NCBI RefSeq assembly: GCF_902498785.1
Contig: NZ_LR701493.1
Span: 481,459-545,458, forward strand
Direction: 5' to 3'
Origin: Sphingomonas sp. EC-HK361
GTDB lineage: Bacteria > Pseudomonadota > Alphaproteobacteria > Sphingomonadales > Sphingomonadaceae
Length of the DNA stretch: 64,000 bases
In this document: positions 1 to 7,666 of the stretch, in pieces
Numbering within the stretch: the first letter of the stretch is position 1
Layout: each line of letters opens with the position of its first letter
Position numbers and translations under genes: made by a program
The notes under the pieces: model-generated
Seen by the model: the letters and a program-made list of their open reading frames with translations, nothing else
The model's database searches: none
What the model was told of the DNA's origin: nothing

Positions 1-107
1 CTTGCCGCCGCCGCGATCCGGTTCATCGGGATGGGCGGCGATCCGGCGGGCGCCTCGGCCAGGAAGAGCATCGCGCGGAGCGCGTAACGGGAACGCTGCG
101 TCAACAT
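1..107 (-). CDS. Rrf2 family transcriptional regulator, N-terminal fragment
   Basis: Only the first 35 codons are present; the gene runs off the left edge. The N-terminus MLTQRSRYALRAMLFLAEA has the form of the Rrf2/IscR winged-helix domain, whose members open with a similar basic, RYALRA-containing helix. An AAGGGG ribosome binding site lies six bases before the ATG. The gene is divergent from ssrA. The Fe-S cysteines that would separate an IscR-like sensor from other Rrf2 members lie outside the window, so the regulated genes cannot be named. Confidence 0.8.
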   Translation of the reverse strand, partial: MLTQRSRYALRAMLFLAEAPAGSPPIPMNRIAAAA

Positions 108-153
108 GATGGTCCCCTTATGGCCCTGCTTTGTGGCGAGCGAAAGGCGCCCT

Positions 154-182
154 TTGCGTTTATTGCGCGCAAGGCCTATATC
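154..182 (+). promoter_or_regulatory. Candidate sigma-70-type promoter of ssrA
   Basis: TTGCGT at 154-159 and TATATC at 177-182 are separated by exactly 17 bases and lie just before the tmRNA acceptor segment. The expected transcription start is near 189. This is a pattern match only. Confidence 0.5.
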
Positions 183-188
183 GGTCGG

Positions 189-465
189 GCAAGGGGCTTC
201 GGCCCTGGCTATGGCGATAAACGGCGGCGTATAATAGACGCAGCGGACCCGGGGGCAGTACCCGGCGGCTCCACCAAAGACCCTCGGCGACGGGGGCCTC
301 TGACGGGGCCGAACCAGGATCGACGTGTGTTGAACGGCGCTGCCTTTTGCTCGGAATGGGACCACCGTGACGGCCCATACACAAGTGCCAACGATAACGA
401 AGCACTCGCGATTGCGGCGTAACTGAGGGCCTCACGGCCTAAGGTTACTCCAAGATAGCGCGGTC
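189..465 (+). ncRNA. ssrA: Two-piece (circularly permuted) tmRNA, tag ANDNEALAIAA
   Basis: tmRNA rescues stalled ribosomes by acting as tRNA-Ala and as a short mRNA. The gene is permuted as in other alphaproteobacteria: the acceptor piece comes first and ends in CCA at 274-276, and the coding piece starts about 305. The T arm is a 5-bp stem (249-253 with 261-265) around the loop GGCAGTA. The acceptor stem is seven pairs between CGGCTCC (266-272) and GGGGCCG (305-311), with discriminator A273. A GGGGC-UUCG-GCCCU hairpin lies near the 5' end. The tag frame runs from the resume codon GCC at 387 to TAA at 420-422. The intervening piece 277-304 is presumably removed. The outer ends (about 189 and 465) are estimates. 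An open frame at 120-422 is simply this RNA read through. Confidence 0.93.
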
Positions 466-577
466 GGACCCCACCGGGCAACAGAAGGGGATTCCAGCGG
501 CCGCCGGGGGGGCCGGGCAACAGAACCCCCCGGACTTCCTCCGAAAAAGCGCGGAGCACCGGGCAACGGAAGCTCCC
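466..577 (+). repeat. Three tandem stem-loops with one shared 14-nt loop
   Basis: Three consecutive hairpins carry nearly the same loop, R-CCGGGCAAC-R-GAA. Stem 1 is CCCC/GGGG (469-472 with 487-490, extendable). Stem 2 is CCGGGGGG/CCCCCCGG (504-511 with 526-533). Stem 3 is GGAGC/GCTCC (553-557 with 572-576). The loops are 473-486, 512-525 and 558-571. The stems differ in sequence while the loops match, which suggests an RNA in which the loop is the functional part. They begin about 45 bases after the tmRNA tag stop, so they could be the 3' part of the tmRNA precursor or a separate small RNA. No clear uridine-run terminator follows. Confidence 0.6.
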
Positions 578-608
578 CACTTCTCTTAAGTCGACGCTCT
601 TGATTTGC

Positions 609-680
609 TCCGTTTGTGCTGAGCGAAGTCGAAGCACGCTCCGTGGCGTGTGCCCTTCGACTGCGCTCGGGGCGAACGCA
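609..680. repeat. Palindromic intergenic repeat, family A, copy 1
   Basis: Imperfect inverted repeat with the arm core GTGCTGAGCGAAGTCGAAG and a facing CTTCGACTGCGCTC arm. Two further copies in this window (about 1927-2010 and 27451-27526) share the layout. Such elements are scattered between genes in sphingomonads and can form long hairpins in transcripts. It sits between the hairpin array and the 3' end of the hydrolase gene. Confidence 0.75.
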
Positions 681-705
681 GGTTGGGGGAGCTAGGGCTG
701 ATACT

Positions 706-1860
706 CTAACGGTTTCGAGCCAGCCGCTCTTCCTCGCGACTAAAGGCAGACCTGCCCTTGCTGCCATCGGGCACGGCGGTCGCGAAGAAGGCGACGCCGC
801 GGCCTTTTGCGCGGTCGATCCACAGCCCCGATCGCACCGCATAAGCTTCCCCCGCATGGCCGACCCATGTCGCGTCGTCGCCGAACAGATCATCGGCGCA
901 GCCGTTCGCGGGGGTCGGCAGCGTCTGTGTGGCGAGGCCGTAGCGGCAATAGAAGCCGTGTGACGTGTCGCCATTGGTGCCGTCATACGTCCAGACGGGC
1001 GTCGTCAGTGTCGCCATCGATGCCGGTGAGAGGAAGCCGTCACCGTTCTTGAGGAACACCCTTCCGATCCGCGCCAGATCGCGCATCGAGGCGCGCACCC
1101 CGCCCTGCGGACTGAAGATCGCGCCGTTGTCGCCGAGCCGGTAGCTCGCCAGATCGCACCCGCCCGACGTGTTGACCGGGCAGGGCGGGGGTTGCCCGTG
1201 CAAGTCGTCTAGCGCGACTTCACCGGTCGCGCGGTAGAGGACGACATGGCGCGCGATCTTGGCTGGGCTGCATCCCGACCAGTTGAAGCACGCATCAAGC
1301 CCGAGCGGCTGGAAGACAATTCGGGTCATCAGCCGATCGAACCGCTCGCCCGTCGCCTTTTCCAGCACGCCTGCGATCACCGGAAAATTGAGGTTGGTGT
1401 AGGCGAACCAGGTGCCCGGCGCGTGGCGCTGGTCCCAGGCGCGGGGATCGGCGAGCACGTCCTTGAGCGATTTGCCGAGCGGGATGACGTAATCGGCACC
1501 GTCGGCCAGGCTCGATCGGTGCGATAGCAGCAGCCTGAGCGTGATCGGCGTGTCGGGAAAGGCCGGGTTACGCAGTCGGTAACCGAGCCAGTCCGACACG
1601 TCGCGATCGAGGGTGATCTTGCCTGCCTCGACCAGCCGCATGACGCCGAGCGCGGTCACGAGCTTCGATATGCTGGCGAGGCGGACGGGGGCGTCGGCGT
1701 TGACGCGGCGCTTCGTCGTGCGGTCGGCCAGACCGCGTGCGGTGACGCTTGTCACTCCGGTCGCATCGAAGCCGACGCGGACTTCGGCGGGGCGTGTCGC
1801 GCAGCCGGAGAGCAGGAGCGCGAACGCGGCGAGGGCGGTGCGGATCATGCGATCGAGCAT
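706..1860 (-). CDS. Serine hydrolase lipoprotein, class C beta-lactamase fold
   Basis: A 384-residue protein of the beta-lactamase/transpeptidase-like (class C, esterase/penicillin-binding) superfamily. The start chosen gives a lipoprotein signal with lipobox LLSGC (Cys20), so it is probably anchored to a membrane facing the periplasm. The catalytic SxxK is SISK at about 63-66, the YxN motif is YTN in FAYTNLN, and a C-terminal HAG resembles the KTG/HxG triad. A longer in-frame extension exists upstream, but it is translated from terminator and repeat sequence and is unlikely to be real. An ATG four codons inside (1848) is an alternative start. The substrate cannot be told from sequence; members include esterases and peptidases as well as beta-lactamases. 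Confidence 0.8.
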   Translation of the reverse strand: MLDRMIRTALAAFALLLSGCATRPAEVRVGFDATGVTSVTARGLADRTTKRRVNADAPVRLASISKLVTALGVMRLVEAGKITLDRDVSDWLGYRLRNPAFPDTPITLRLLLSHRSSLADGADYVIPLGKSLKDVLADPRAWDQRHAPGTWFAYTNLNFPVIAGVLEKATGERFDRLMTRIVFQPLGLDACFNWSGCSPAKIARHVVLYRATGEVALDDLHGQPPPCPVNTSGGCDLASYRLGDNGAIFSPQGGVRASMRDLARIGRVFLKNGDGFLSPASMATLTTPVWTYDGTNGDTSHGFYCRYGLATQTLPTPANGCADDLFGDDATWVGHAGEAYAVRSGLWIDRAKGRGVAFFATAVPDGSKGRSAFSREEERLARNR

Positions 1861-1884
1861 AAGCGGGCGCCCGCCGCGCACAAG

Positions 1885-1909
1885 AAAAAGGGCCCGGTTT
1901 CCCGAGCCC
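1885..1909 (-). terminator. Rho-independent terminator downstream of pnp
   Basis: On the minus strand an 8-bp stem GGGCTCGG/CCGGGCCC (one G-U pair) closes a short loop and is followed by TTTTTCTT. It lies about 120 bases beyond the pnp stop codon and just before the hydrolase start, so it separates the two transcription units. Confidence 0.85.
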
Positions 1910-1926
1910 CTTGGCAATCTCCCAAT

Positions 1927-2010
1927 TCCGTTTGTGCTGAGCCTGTCGAAGCAGTGTTCTACCGCTATCCGAAAGAAGAACGGCACTTCGACAAGCTCAG
2001 TGCGAACGGA
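1927..2010. repeat. Palindromic intergenic repeat, family A, copy 2
   Basis: Arms 1927-1956 and 1981-2010 are near-perfect inverted copies with the core GTGCTGAGCCTGTCGAAG. The element lies inside the pnp 3' untranslated region, upstream of the terminator, so the transcript would fold it into a long hairpin. Confidence 0.8.
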
Positions 2011-2028
2011 TTTGGGTTTATTCCGATC

Positions 2029-4383
<2,355 letters not shown>

Positions 4384-4398
4384 GTTTTTTCCTTTACG

Positions 4399-4419
4399 CC
4401 ACGCGCCCGATGCGCGTGG
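4399..4419 (-). promoter_or_regulatory. pnp leader hairpin
   Basis: A perfect 8-bp stem CCACGCGC/GCGCGTGG with a 5-nt loop lies just upstream of the pnp ribosome binding site. In Escherichia coli, pnp is autoregulated through RNase III cleavage of a leader hairpin; this one is in the equivalent place, though it is short for RNase III. The regulatory role is inference. Confidence 0.45.
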
Positions 4420-4480
4420 GGCCTATGAGTGAGCCAGTATCGGCTCCTGCCAGAGCACCGAATTGTGGTCTGGCGTTGCA

Positions 4481-4535
4481 TGTGCTCCCGCGAAGGCGGG
4501 AGCCCAGTCTGGACCCCGGCCTTCGCCGGGGTACA
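4481..4535. repeat. Palindromic intergenic repeat, family B, copy 1
   Basis: Contains GCTCCCGCGAAGGCGGGAGC followed by CCCCGGCCTTCGCCGGGG, two hairpins joined by CCAGTCTGGA. Copies 2 and 3 are at 29672 and 33127. It lies between the rpsO terminator and pnp. A mobile, genome-wide repeat is the likely nature. Confidence 0.8.
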
Positions 4536-4542
4536 TGATGCG

Positions 4543-4566
4543 AAAAGGGCGACCCGCAGGCCGCCC
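4543..4566 (-). terminator. Rho-independent terminator of rpsO
   Basis: On the minus strand GGGCGGCC-TGCG-GGTCGCCC (8 bp with one G-U) is followed by TTTT. It lies six bases after the rpsO stop and should end most transcription from the rimP-rpsO operon before pnp. Confidence 0.8.
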
Positions 4567-4571
4567 CCGAA

Positions 4572-4841
4572 TTATTTCCGAAGACCGAGCTTCGCGATGA
4601 GGGCGAGATACCGATCCCCGTCCTTGTGGCGGAGATAGTCGAGCAGCGAGCGCCGCTTGTTGACCATCATCAGCAGCCCGCGGCGCGAATGGTTGTCCTT
4701 CTTGTGACCCTTGAAATGCTCGGTCAGATTCTTGATCCGCTCGGTCAGGATCGCGACCTGGACTTCGGGAGACCCGGTGTCGCCCTCGGCGCGCGCATGA
4801 TCCTTGATGACTGCCTGGCGGCGTTCTGCGGTAATCGTCAT
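4572..4841 (-). CDS. rpsO: 30S ribosomal protein S15
   Basis: An 89-residue S15, the usual length. It binds 16S rRNA helices 20-22 early in 30S assembly. Typical stretches include [16 protein letters not shown] (near residue 20) and [19 protein letters not shown] (near 42), followed by [13 protein letters not shown]. The gene is 21 bases downstream of truB, the standard truB-rpsO order. Confidence 0.98.
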   Translation of the reverse strand: MTITAERRQAVIKDHARAEGDTGSPEVQVAILTERIKNLTEHFKGHKKDNHSRRGLLMMVNKRRSLLDYLRHKDGDRYLALIAKLGLRK

Positions 4842-4862
4842 ATCGTGTCCTTCGACATCGTC

Positions 4863-5846
4863 TTACAGGTTGAAGCCGCGGACGACGCGGGCGTTGCCGC
4901 CCTCCACCTCGACCAGCGCGACCGGAACGTCGTCCAGCATCGCAAAGGCAAGGCCATCGTCTGTGGCGATCCCGGCCAGCACACGCCCCTGTCGGAGCGC
5001 TCCTGCCTGGTCGGGGGTGAGGGGGAAAGCCGGGATGTCGTCCAGCCCCGCCCTCAATGGCAGAAGTATCTGTTCAAGGGTGCGCGCCTTAGCGTGTTCG
5101 TCCAGTTTGTCCAGCGATATCGCCGAATCGAACCCGAACGCCCCGGCCCTGGTGCGGCGAAGCATGGTGACATGTCCCACCGTGCCGAGCGCCAGCGCGA
5201 TGTCGCGCGCGAGGCTGCGGATATAGGTCCCCTTGGAGACATGCGCGGTAAGGGTGATTTCCTCTAGTTCCTCCCCGGCACGGGGAGGGAGACCAGCCGC
5301 AGGCTGGTGGTGGGGTATCCCGCTATCGATAGGGGGACACCCCTCCGTCGCGCTTTGCGCGCCACCTCCCCTTCCAGGGGAGGAGCAGAGACTATGTATC
5401 GTCACGCTGCGCGTCGCGAGCATGACCTCTTCACCCGCCCGTGCGAGATCATACGCCCGCGCGCCATCTACCTTCAGCGCCGAATAGGCCGGCGGCACCT
5501 GTTCGATCGAACCGGTGAAGCGCGGGAGAACCGCTTCCAGCGCTCGCATAGAGGGCCGAACATCACTCGTCGCGATCACCGCGCCCTCGGCATCCAGCGT
5601 ATCGGTCTGCTCTCCGAAGCGAATGGTGAAATCATAGACCTTGTCGCTATCGAGCATCCGCCCCGCGAGCTTCGTCGCCTCGCCGATCGCGATCGGGAGG
5701 ACACCGGTCGCCAGCGGATCGAGCGTCCCGCCATGGCCGACCTTCCACTTGCCATATCCGCCCTGCCGCAGCGCGCGCTTCACCGCGCTCACGCCCTGCG
5801 TCGAGGCAAGCCCCAGCGGCTTGTCTAGGATGATCCAGCCGTGCAC
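4863..5846 (-). CDS. truB: tRNA pseudouridine-55 synthase TruB with an in-frame repeat insertion
   Basis: Makes pseudouridine 55 in the T loop of tRNAs. The catalytic motif GHGGTLDPLATGVL places the nucleophile at Asp43; the KGTYIRSLARD motif is also present. The chosen GTG start lies five bases after the tdk stop and gives the usual N-terminus VHGWIILDKPLG; the upstream extension is out of frame with tdk and not homologous. Length is 327 residues. About residues 154-193 (SSPGRGGGAQ onward to AAGLPPRAGE) are encoded by a GC-rich palindromic repeat and replace a short loop between two strands just before EITLTAHVSKG. The frame stays open through it, so the enzyme is probably still made. Confidence 0.95.
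   Translation of the reverse strand: MHGWIILDKPLGLASTQGVSAVKRALRQGGYGKWKVGHGGTLDPLATGVLPIAIGEATKLAGRMLDSDKVYDFTIRFGEQTDTLDAEGAVIATSDVRPSMRALEAVLPRFTGSIEQVPPAYSALKVDGARAYDLARAGEEVMLATRSVTIHSLCSSPGRGGGAQSATEGCPPIDSGIPHHQPAAGLPPRAGEELEEITLTAHVSKGTYIRSLARDIALALGTVGHVTMLRRTRAGAFGFDSAISLDKLDEHAKARTLEQILLPLRAGLDDIPAFPLTPDQAGALRQGRVLAGIATDDGLAFAMLDDVPVALVEVEGGNARVVRGFNL
5268..5386. repeat. Palindromic repeat, family C, inside truB
   Basis: The element opens with CCTCCCCGGCACGGGGAGG (5270-5288), contains ACCAGCCGCAGGCTGGT, and closes with CCTCCCCTTCCAGGGGAGG (5365-5383). This is an intergenic-type repeat, related in layout to the 7520-7660 element, but here it is wholly inside coding sequence and read in frame. 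Confidence 0.8.
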
Positions 5847-5851
5847 GCGCG

Positions 5852-6430
5852 TCAGCCGTTCAGTGCTTCGACGAAATGGCGGCGACACAACGCAACGTAG
5901 CGGTCGTTGCCGCCGATCTCGGTCTGCGCGCCCTTGGCGATCGGGCGGCCGGTGCCGTCGACGCGCAGGTTCATCGTCGCCTTGCGCCCGCACTGGCACA
6001 CCGACTTGATCTCGATCAGCGCGTCGCCGAGCGCAAGCAGCCGTGCCGAGCCGGGAAAGAGCTGTCCCTGGAAATCGGTGCGCAGGCCGTAAGCGAGCAC
6101 CGGAATGCCCCCGCTATCGGCGATCGCCGCCAGCTGGTCGACCTGCGCCTCGCTCAGGAACTGCGCCTCGTCCACGAGCACGCACGCAAGCGATGTGTCG
6201 GCATGGCGCGCGGCGACCGCGGCGGCGATATCGGTCGCGGCGTCGAACATCGTCGCCGGCGCCGACAGCCCGATCCGCGACGCGATCGTCCCGCTTTCGA
6301 ACCGGTCGTCGATCGCTGCGGTGAACAGCATCGTCGCCATGCCGCGCTCACGGTAATTGAAATCGGCCTGGAGCAGGTTGGTCGATTTCCCGGCGTTCAT
6401 CGAGGCGTAGTAGAAATAGAGCTTGGCCAT
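5852..6430 (-). CDS. tdk: Thymidine kinase (type II)
   Basis: A 192-residue enzyme that phosphorylates thymidine in pyrimidine salvage, in the cytosol. The P-loop is ASMNAGKST (about residues 9-17), the Walker B/DEAQF motif is LVDEAQF, and zinc-binding cysteines occur in CQCGRKAT and the C-terminal CRRHF. The ATG overlaps the vapC stop by one base (TGATG), so translation is probably coupled; a longer upstream reading is only vapC in another frame. A salvage enzyme at this place in the translation operon is unusual. Confidence 0.95.
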   Translation of the reverse strand: MAKLYFYYASMNAGKSTNLLQADFNYRERGMATMLFTAAIDDRFESGTIASRIGLSAPATMFDAATDIAAAVAARHADTSLACVLVDEAQFLSEAQVDQLAAIADSGGIPVLAYGLRTDFQGQLFPGSARLLALGDALIEIKSVCQCGRKATMNLRVDGTGRPIAKGAQTEIGGNDRYVALCRRHFVEALNG

Positions 6431-6819
6431 CAGTCGAGCGTCTCGACCGGCACCGGCGCGCCCGGGCCGGCATCGCCCACCACCGCACGATCGAATGTCG
6501 CGAAGCCGACCGTCGACGTCGAGGACGCGAGATGGATCATGTCCGCGATATCCGCTCCGGCTGCGTAGCGCGACAGCACCCATCGCATAAGAGGCGCGTC
6601 GGCCACAGTGACTGAGGGCAGGTCGATGATCCCAGCCAGTGTGTCAGCCACGACCTCGCGTGACTGGCGATATCGCGATTGCAGAAGCCAAGAGAGTTCG
6701 AGCAGGACGGTAGCCGGGACGAATACGCCTGCGGCTATCGTTGCGGCTGCTAACTCCGACTGCTTTTTGTCATCGTTGAGAAGATATCGCGCGAGAACAT
6801 TAGTGTCGATCGCGCGCAT
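6430..6819 (-). CDS. VapC-like PIN-domain toxin
   Basis: A 129-residue PIN-domain ribonuclease. The acidic residues fit the family: Asp5 in AIDTNVLARYLL, Glu41 in LLELSWLL, Asp90/Asp93 in GADIADMIHLA and Asp110 in FATFDR. VapC toxins cut tRNA or rRNA and are held inactive by a co-expressed antitoxin. The ATG at 6819 has GGAG six bases upstream; a GTG two codons earlier is possible. It overlaps the antitoxin gene by 20 bases, the usual antitoxin-first layout. Confidence 0.88.
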   Translation of the reverse strand: MRAIDTNVLARYLLNDDKKQSELAAATIAAGVFVPATVLLELSWLLQSRYRQSREVVADTLAGIIDLPSVTVADAPLMRWVLSRYAAGADIADMIHLASSTSTVGFATFDRAVVGDAGPGAPVPVETLD

Positions 6820-7096
6820 GGTCACTCCGTCCTGCCGAGTCTGCCCAAGCTTCGCGAATCGTGAGATTCATCTCTTCGATCGAAACAGGCGGCCCATCGT
6901 ATTTGATGCGGGCACGGATACTGTCCGTGATCTCTTCGAACGACCGGCCACTTTTTTGGGTCACCGGCCGCAGCAGGACGCCCCCCGCCGTTTGGGTGAC
7001 ATCCAGCGCTTGGCCGGGCTTCAGCCCAAGAGCATCGCGAACATCCTTGGGGATGACGACCTGGCCTTTCGCCGAAATAGTGGTCCGTGCGTTCAT
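6800..7096 (-). CDS. AbrB/MazE-type antitoxin (VapB-like)
   Basis: A 98-residue protein. The swapped-hairpin AbrB DNA-binding domain is at the start (ARTTISAKGQVVIPKDVRDA, then LGLKPGQALDV), and the C-terminal half (SFEEITDSIRARI, VSIEEMNLTIREAW) would wrap around the toxin. The ATG at 7096 is preferred because a perfect inverted repeat, a likely autoregulatory operator, lies just upstream; a GTG at 7141 overlapping the end of rbfA is the alternative. The pair lies inside the translation operon between rbfA and tdk. Confidence 0.88.
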   Translation of the reverse strand: MNARTTISAKGQVVIPKDVRDALGLKPGQALDVTQTAGGVLLRPVTQKSGRSFEEITDSIRARIKYDGPPVSIEEMNLTIREAWADSAGRSDHARDRH

Positions 7097-7099
7097 GTC

Positions 7100-7117
7100 G
7101 GTAAGATACGTCTTACC
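7100..7117 (-). promoter_or_regulatory. Perfect inverted repeat upstream of the antitoxin gene, candidate operator
   Basis: GGTAAGA-TACG-TCTTACC, two perfect 7-bp arms, ends three bases before the antitoxin ATG. AbrB-type antitoxins with their toxins repress their own promoter through such repeats. There is no good ribosome binding site in the gap, so the message from an internal promoter might be leaderless. Confidence 0.6.
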
Positions 7118-7127
7118 CAGTTTGCGG

Positions 7128-7517
7128 TCAATCACCGTCACCGAGGTCCCGCGCGACCTGCGGCGCGCGTAGCAGCGTGTCGATGTGGCTGCCCTCGTCG
7201 AAGCTCTCGTCCGCCAGGAACTTCAGCTTCGCGGCATATTTCATCTTCACGCGGTGCGCGACTTCACGCTGAAGATAGGCGGTGTTGGTCCTGAGCGCCT
7301 TCAATACCGCCTCCTCGTCCCGCCCGAGCAGCGGCTTTACGAAGACGGTGGCGTGGCGCAGATCGGGCGACATGCGCACTTCGGTGACGCTCACCATATG
7401 GCTGGCCAGCACCGGGTCGTGCACGTCGCCGCGCTGGAGGATCTCGGACAGGATGTGACGCACCTGCTCGCCGACGCGCAGCGTGCGGACCGATTTTTCG
7501 GGTTGTTCGGTTTTCAT
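7128..7517 (-). CDS. rbfA: Ribosome-binding factor A
   Basis: A 129-residue KH-like cold-shock factor for 30S maturation and 16S 5'-end processing. Recognisable segments are [17 protein letters not shown] near residue 19, the strand [19 protein letters not shown] near 43, and [19 protein letters not shown] near 97. It follows infB in transcription order, the common nusA-infB-rbfA arrangement, but the two are separated by a 141-bp repeat. Confidence 0.96.
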   Translation of the reverse strand: MKTEQPEKSVRTLRVGEQVRHILSEILQRGDVHDPVLASHMVSVTEVRMSPDLRHATVFVKPLLGRDEEAVLKALRTNTAYLQREVAHRVKMKYAAKLKFLADESFDEGSHIDTLLRAPQVARDLGDGD

Positions 7518-7519
7518 GT

Positions 7520-7660
7520 TCCCTCTCCCGGCGGGAGAGGGAGGGGCCCGCTCGGCATAGCCGAGTGGGAGGGTGAGGGCAGCTTTGGCCCATCATCCCT
7601 GTCCTCACCCTTCCGCCGCTCTTCGAGCGGCTCCCTCCCTCTCCCAAATGGGAGAGGGAA
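7520..7660. repeat. Palindromic intergenic repeat, family C, between infB and rbfA
   Basis: Hairpin CCCTCTCCCGGCGGGAGAGGG at the rbfA side, inner GCTCGGCATAGCCGAG, then CCGCTCTTCGAGCGG, and CCCTCTCCCAAATGGGAGAGGG at the infB side. The whole infB-rbfA spacer is this element, so it is transcribed in the operon message. Confidence 0.8.
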
Positions 7661-7666
7661 AAGTCC

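Noticed and set aside
120-422. A 100-codon open frame ending in the sequence ANDNEALAIAA
   Set aside because: It is the tmRNA gene read as protein; only the last 11 codons are translated, as the tag.
466-577. A very short CRISPR-like array (three repeats of 13-14 bases)
   Set aside because: Repeats are too short and lie in loops of different stems, with unequal spacing and no cas genes.
1861-1986. N-terminal extension of the serine hydrolase
   Set aside because: It runs through the pnp terminator and a repeat; the lipoprotein signal begins later.
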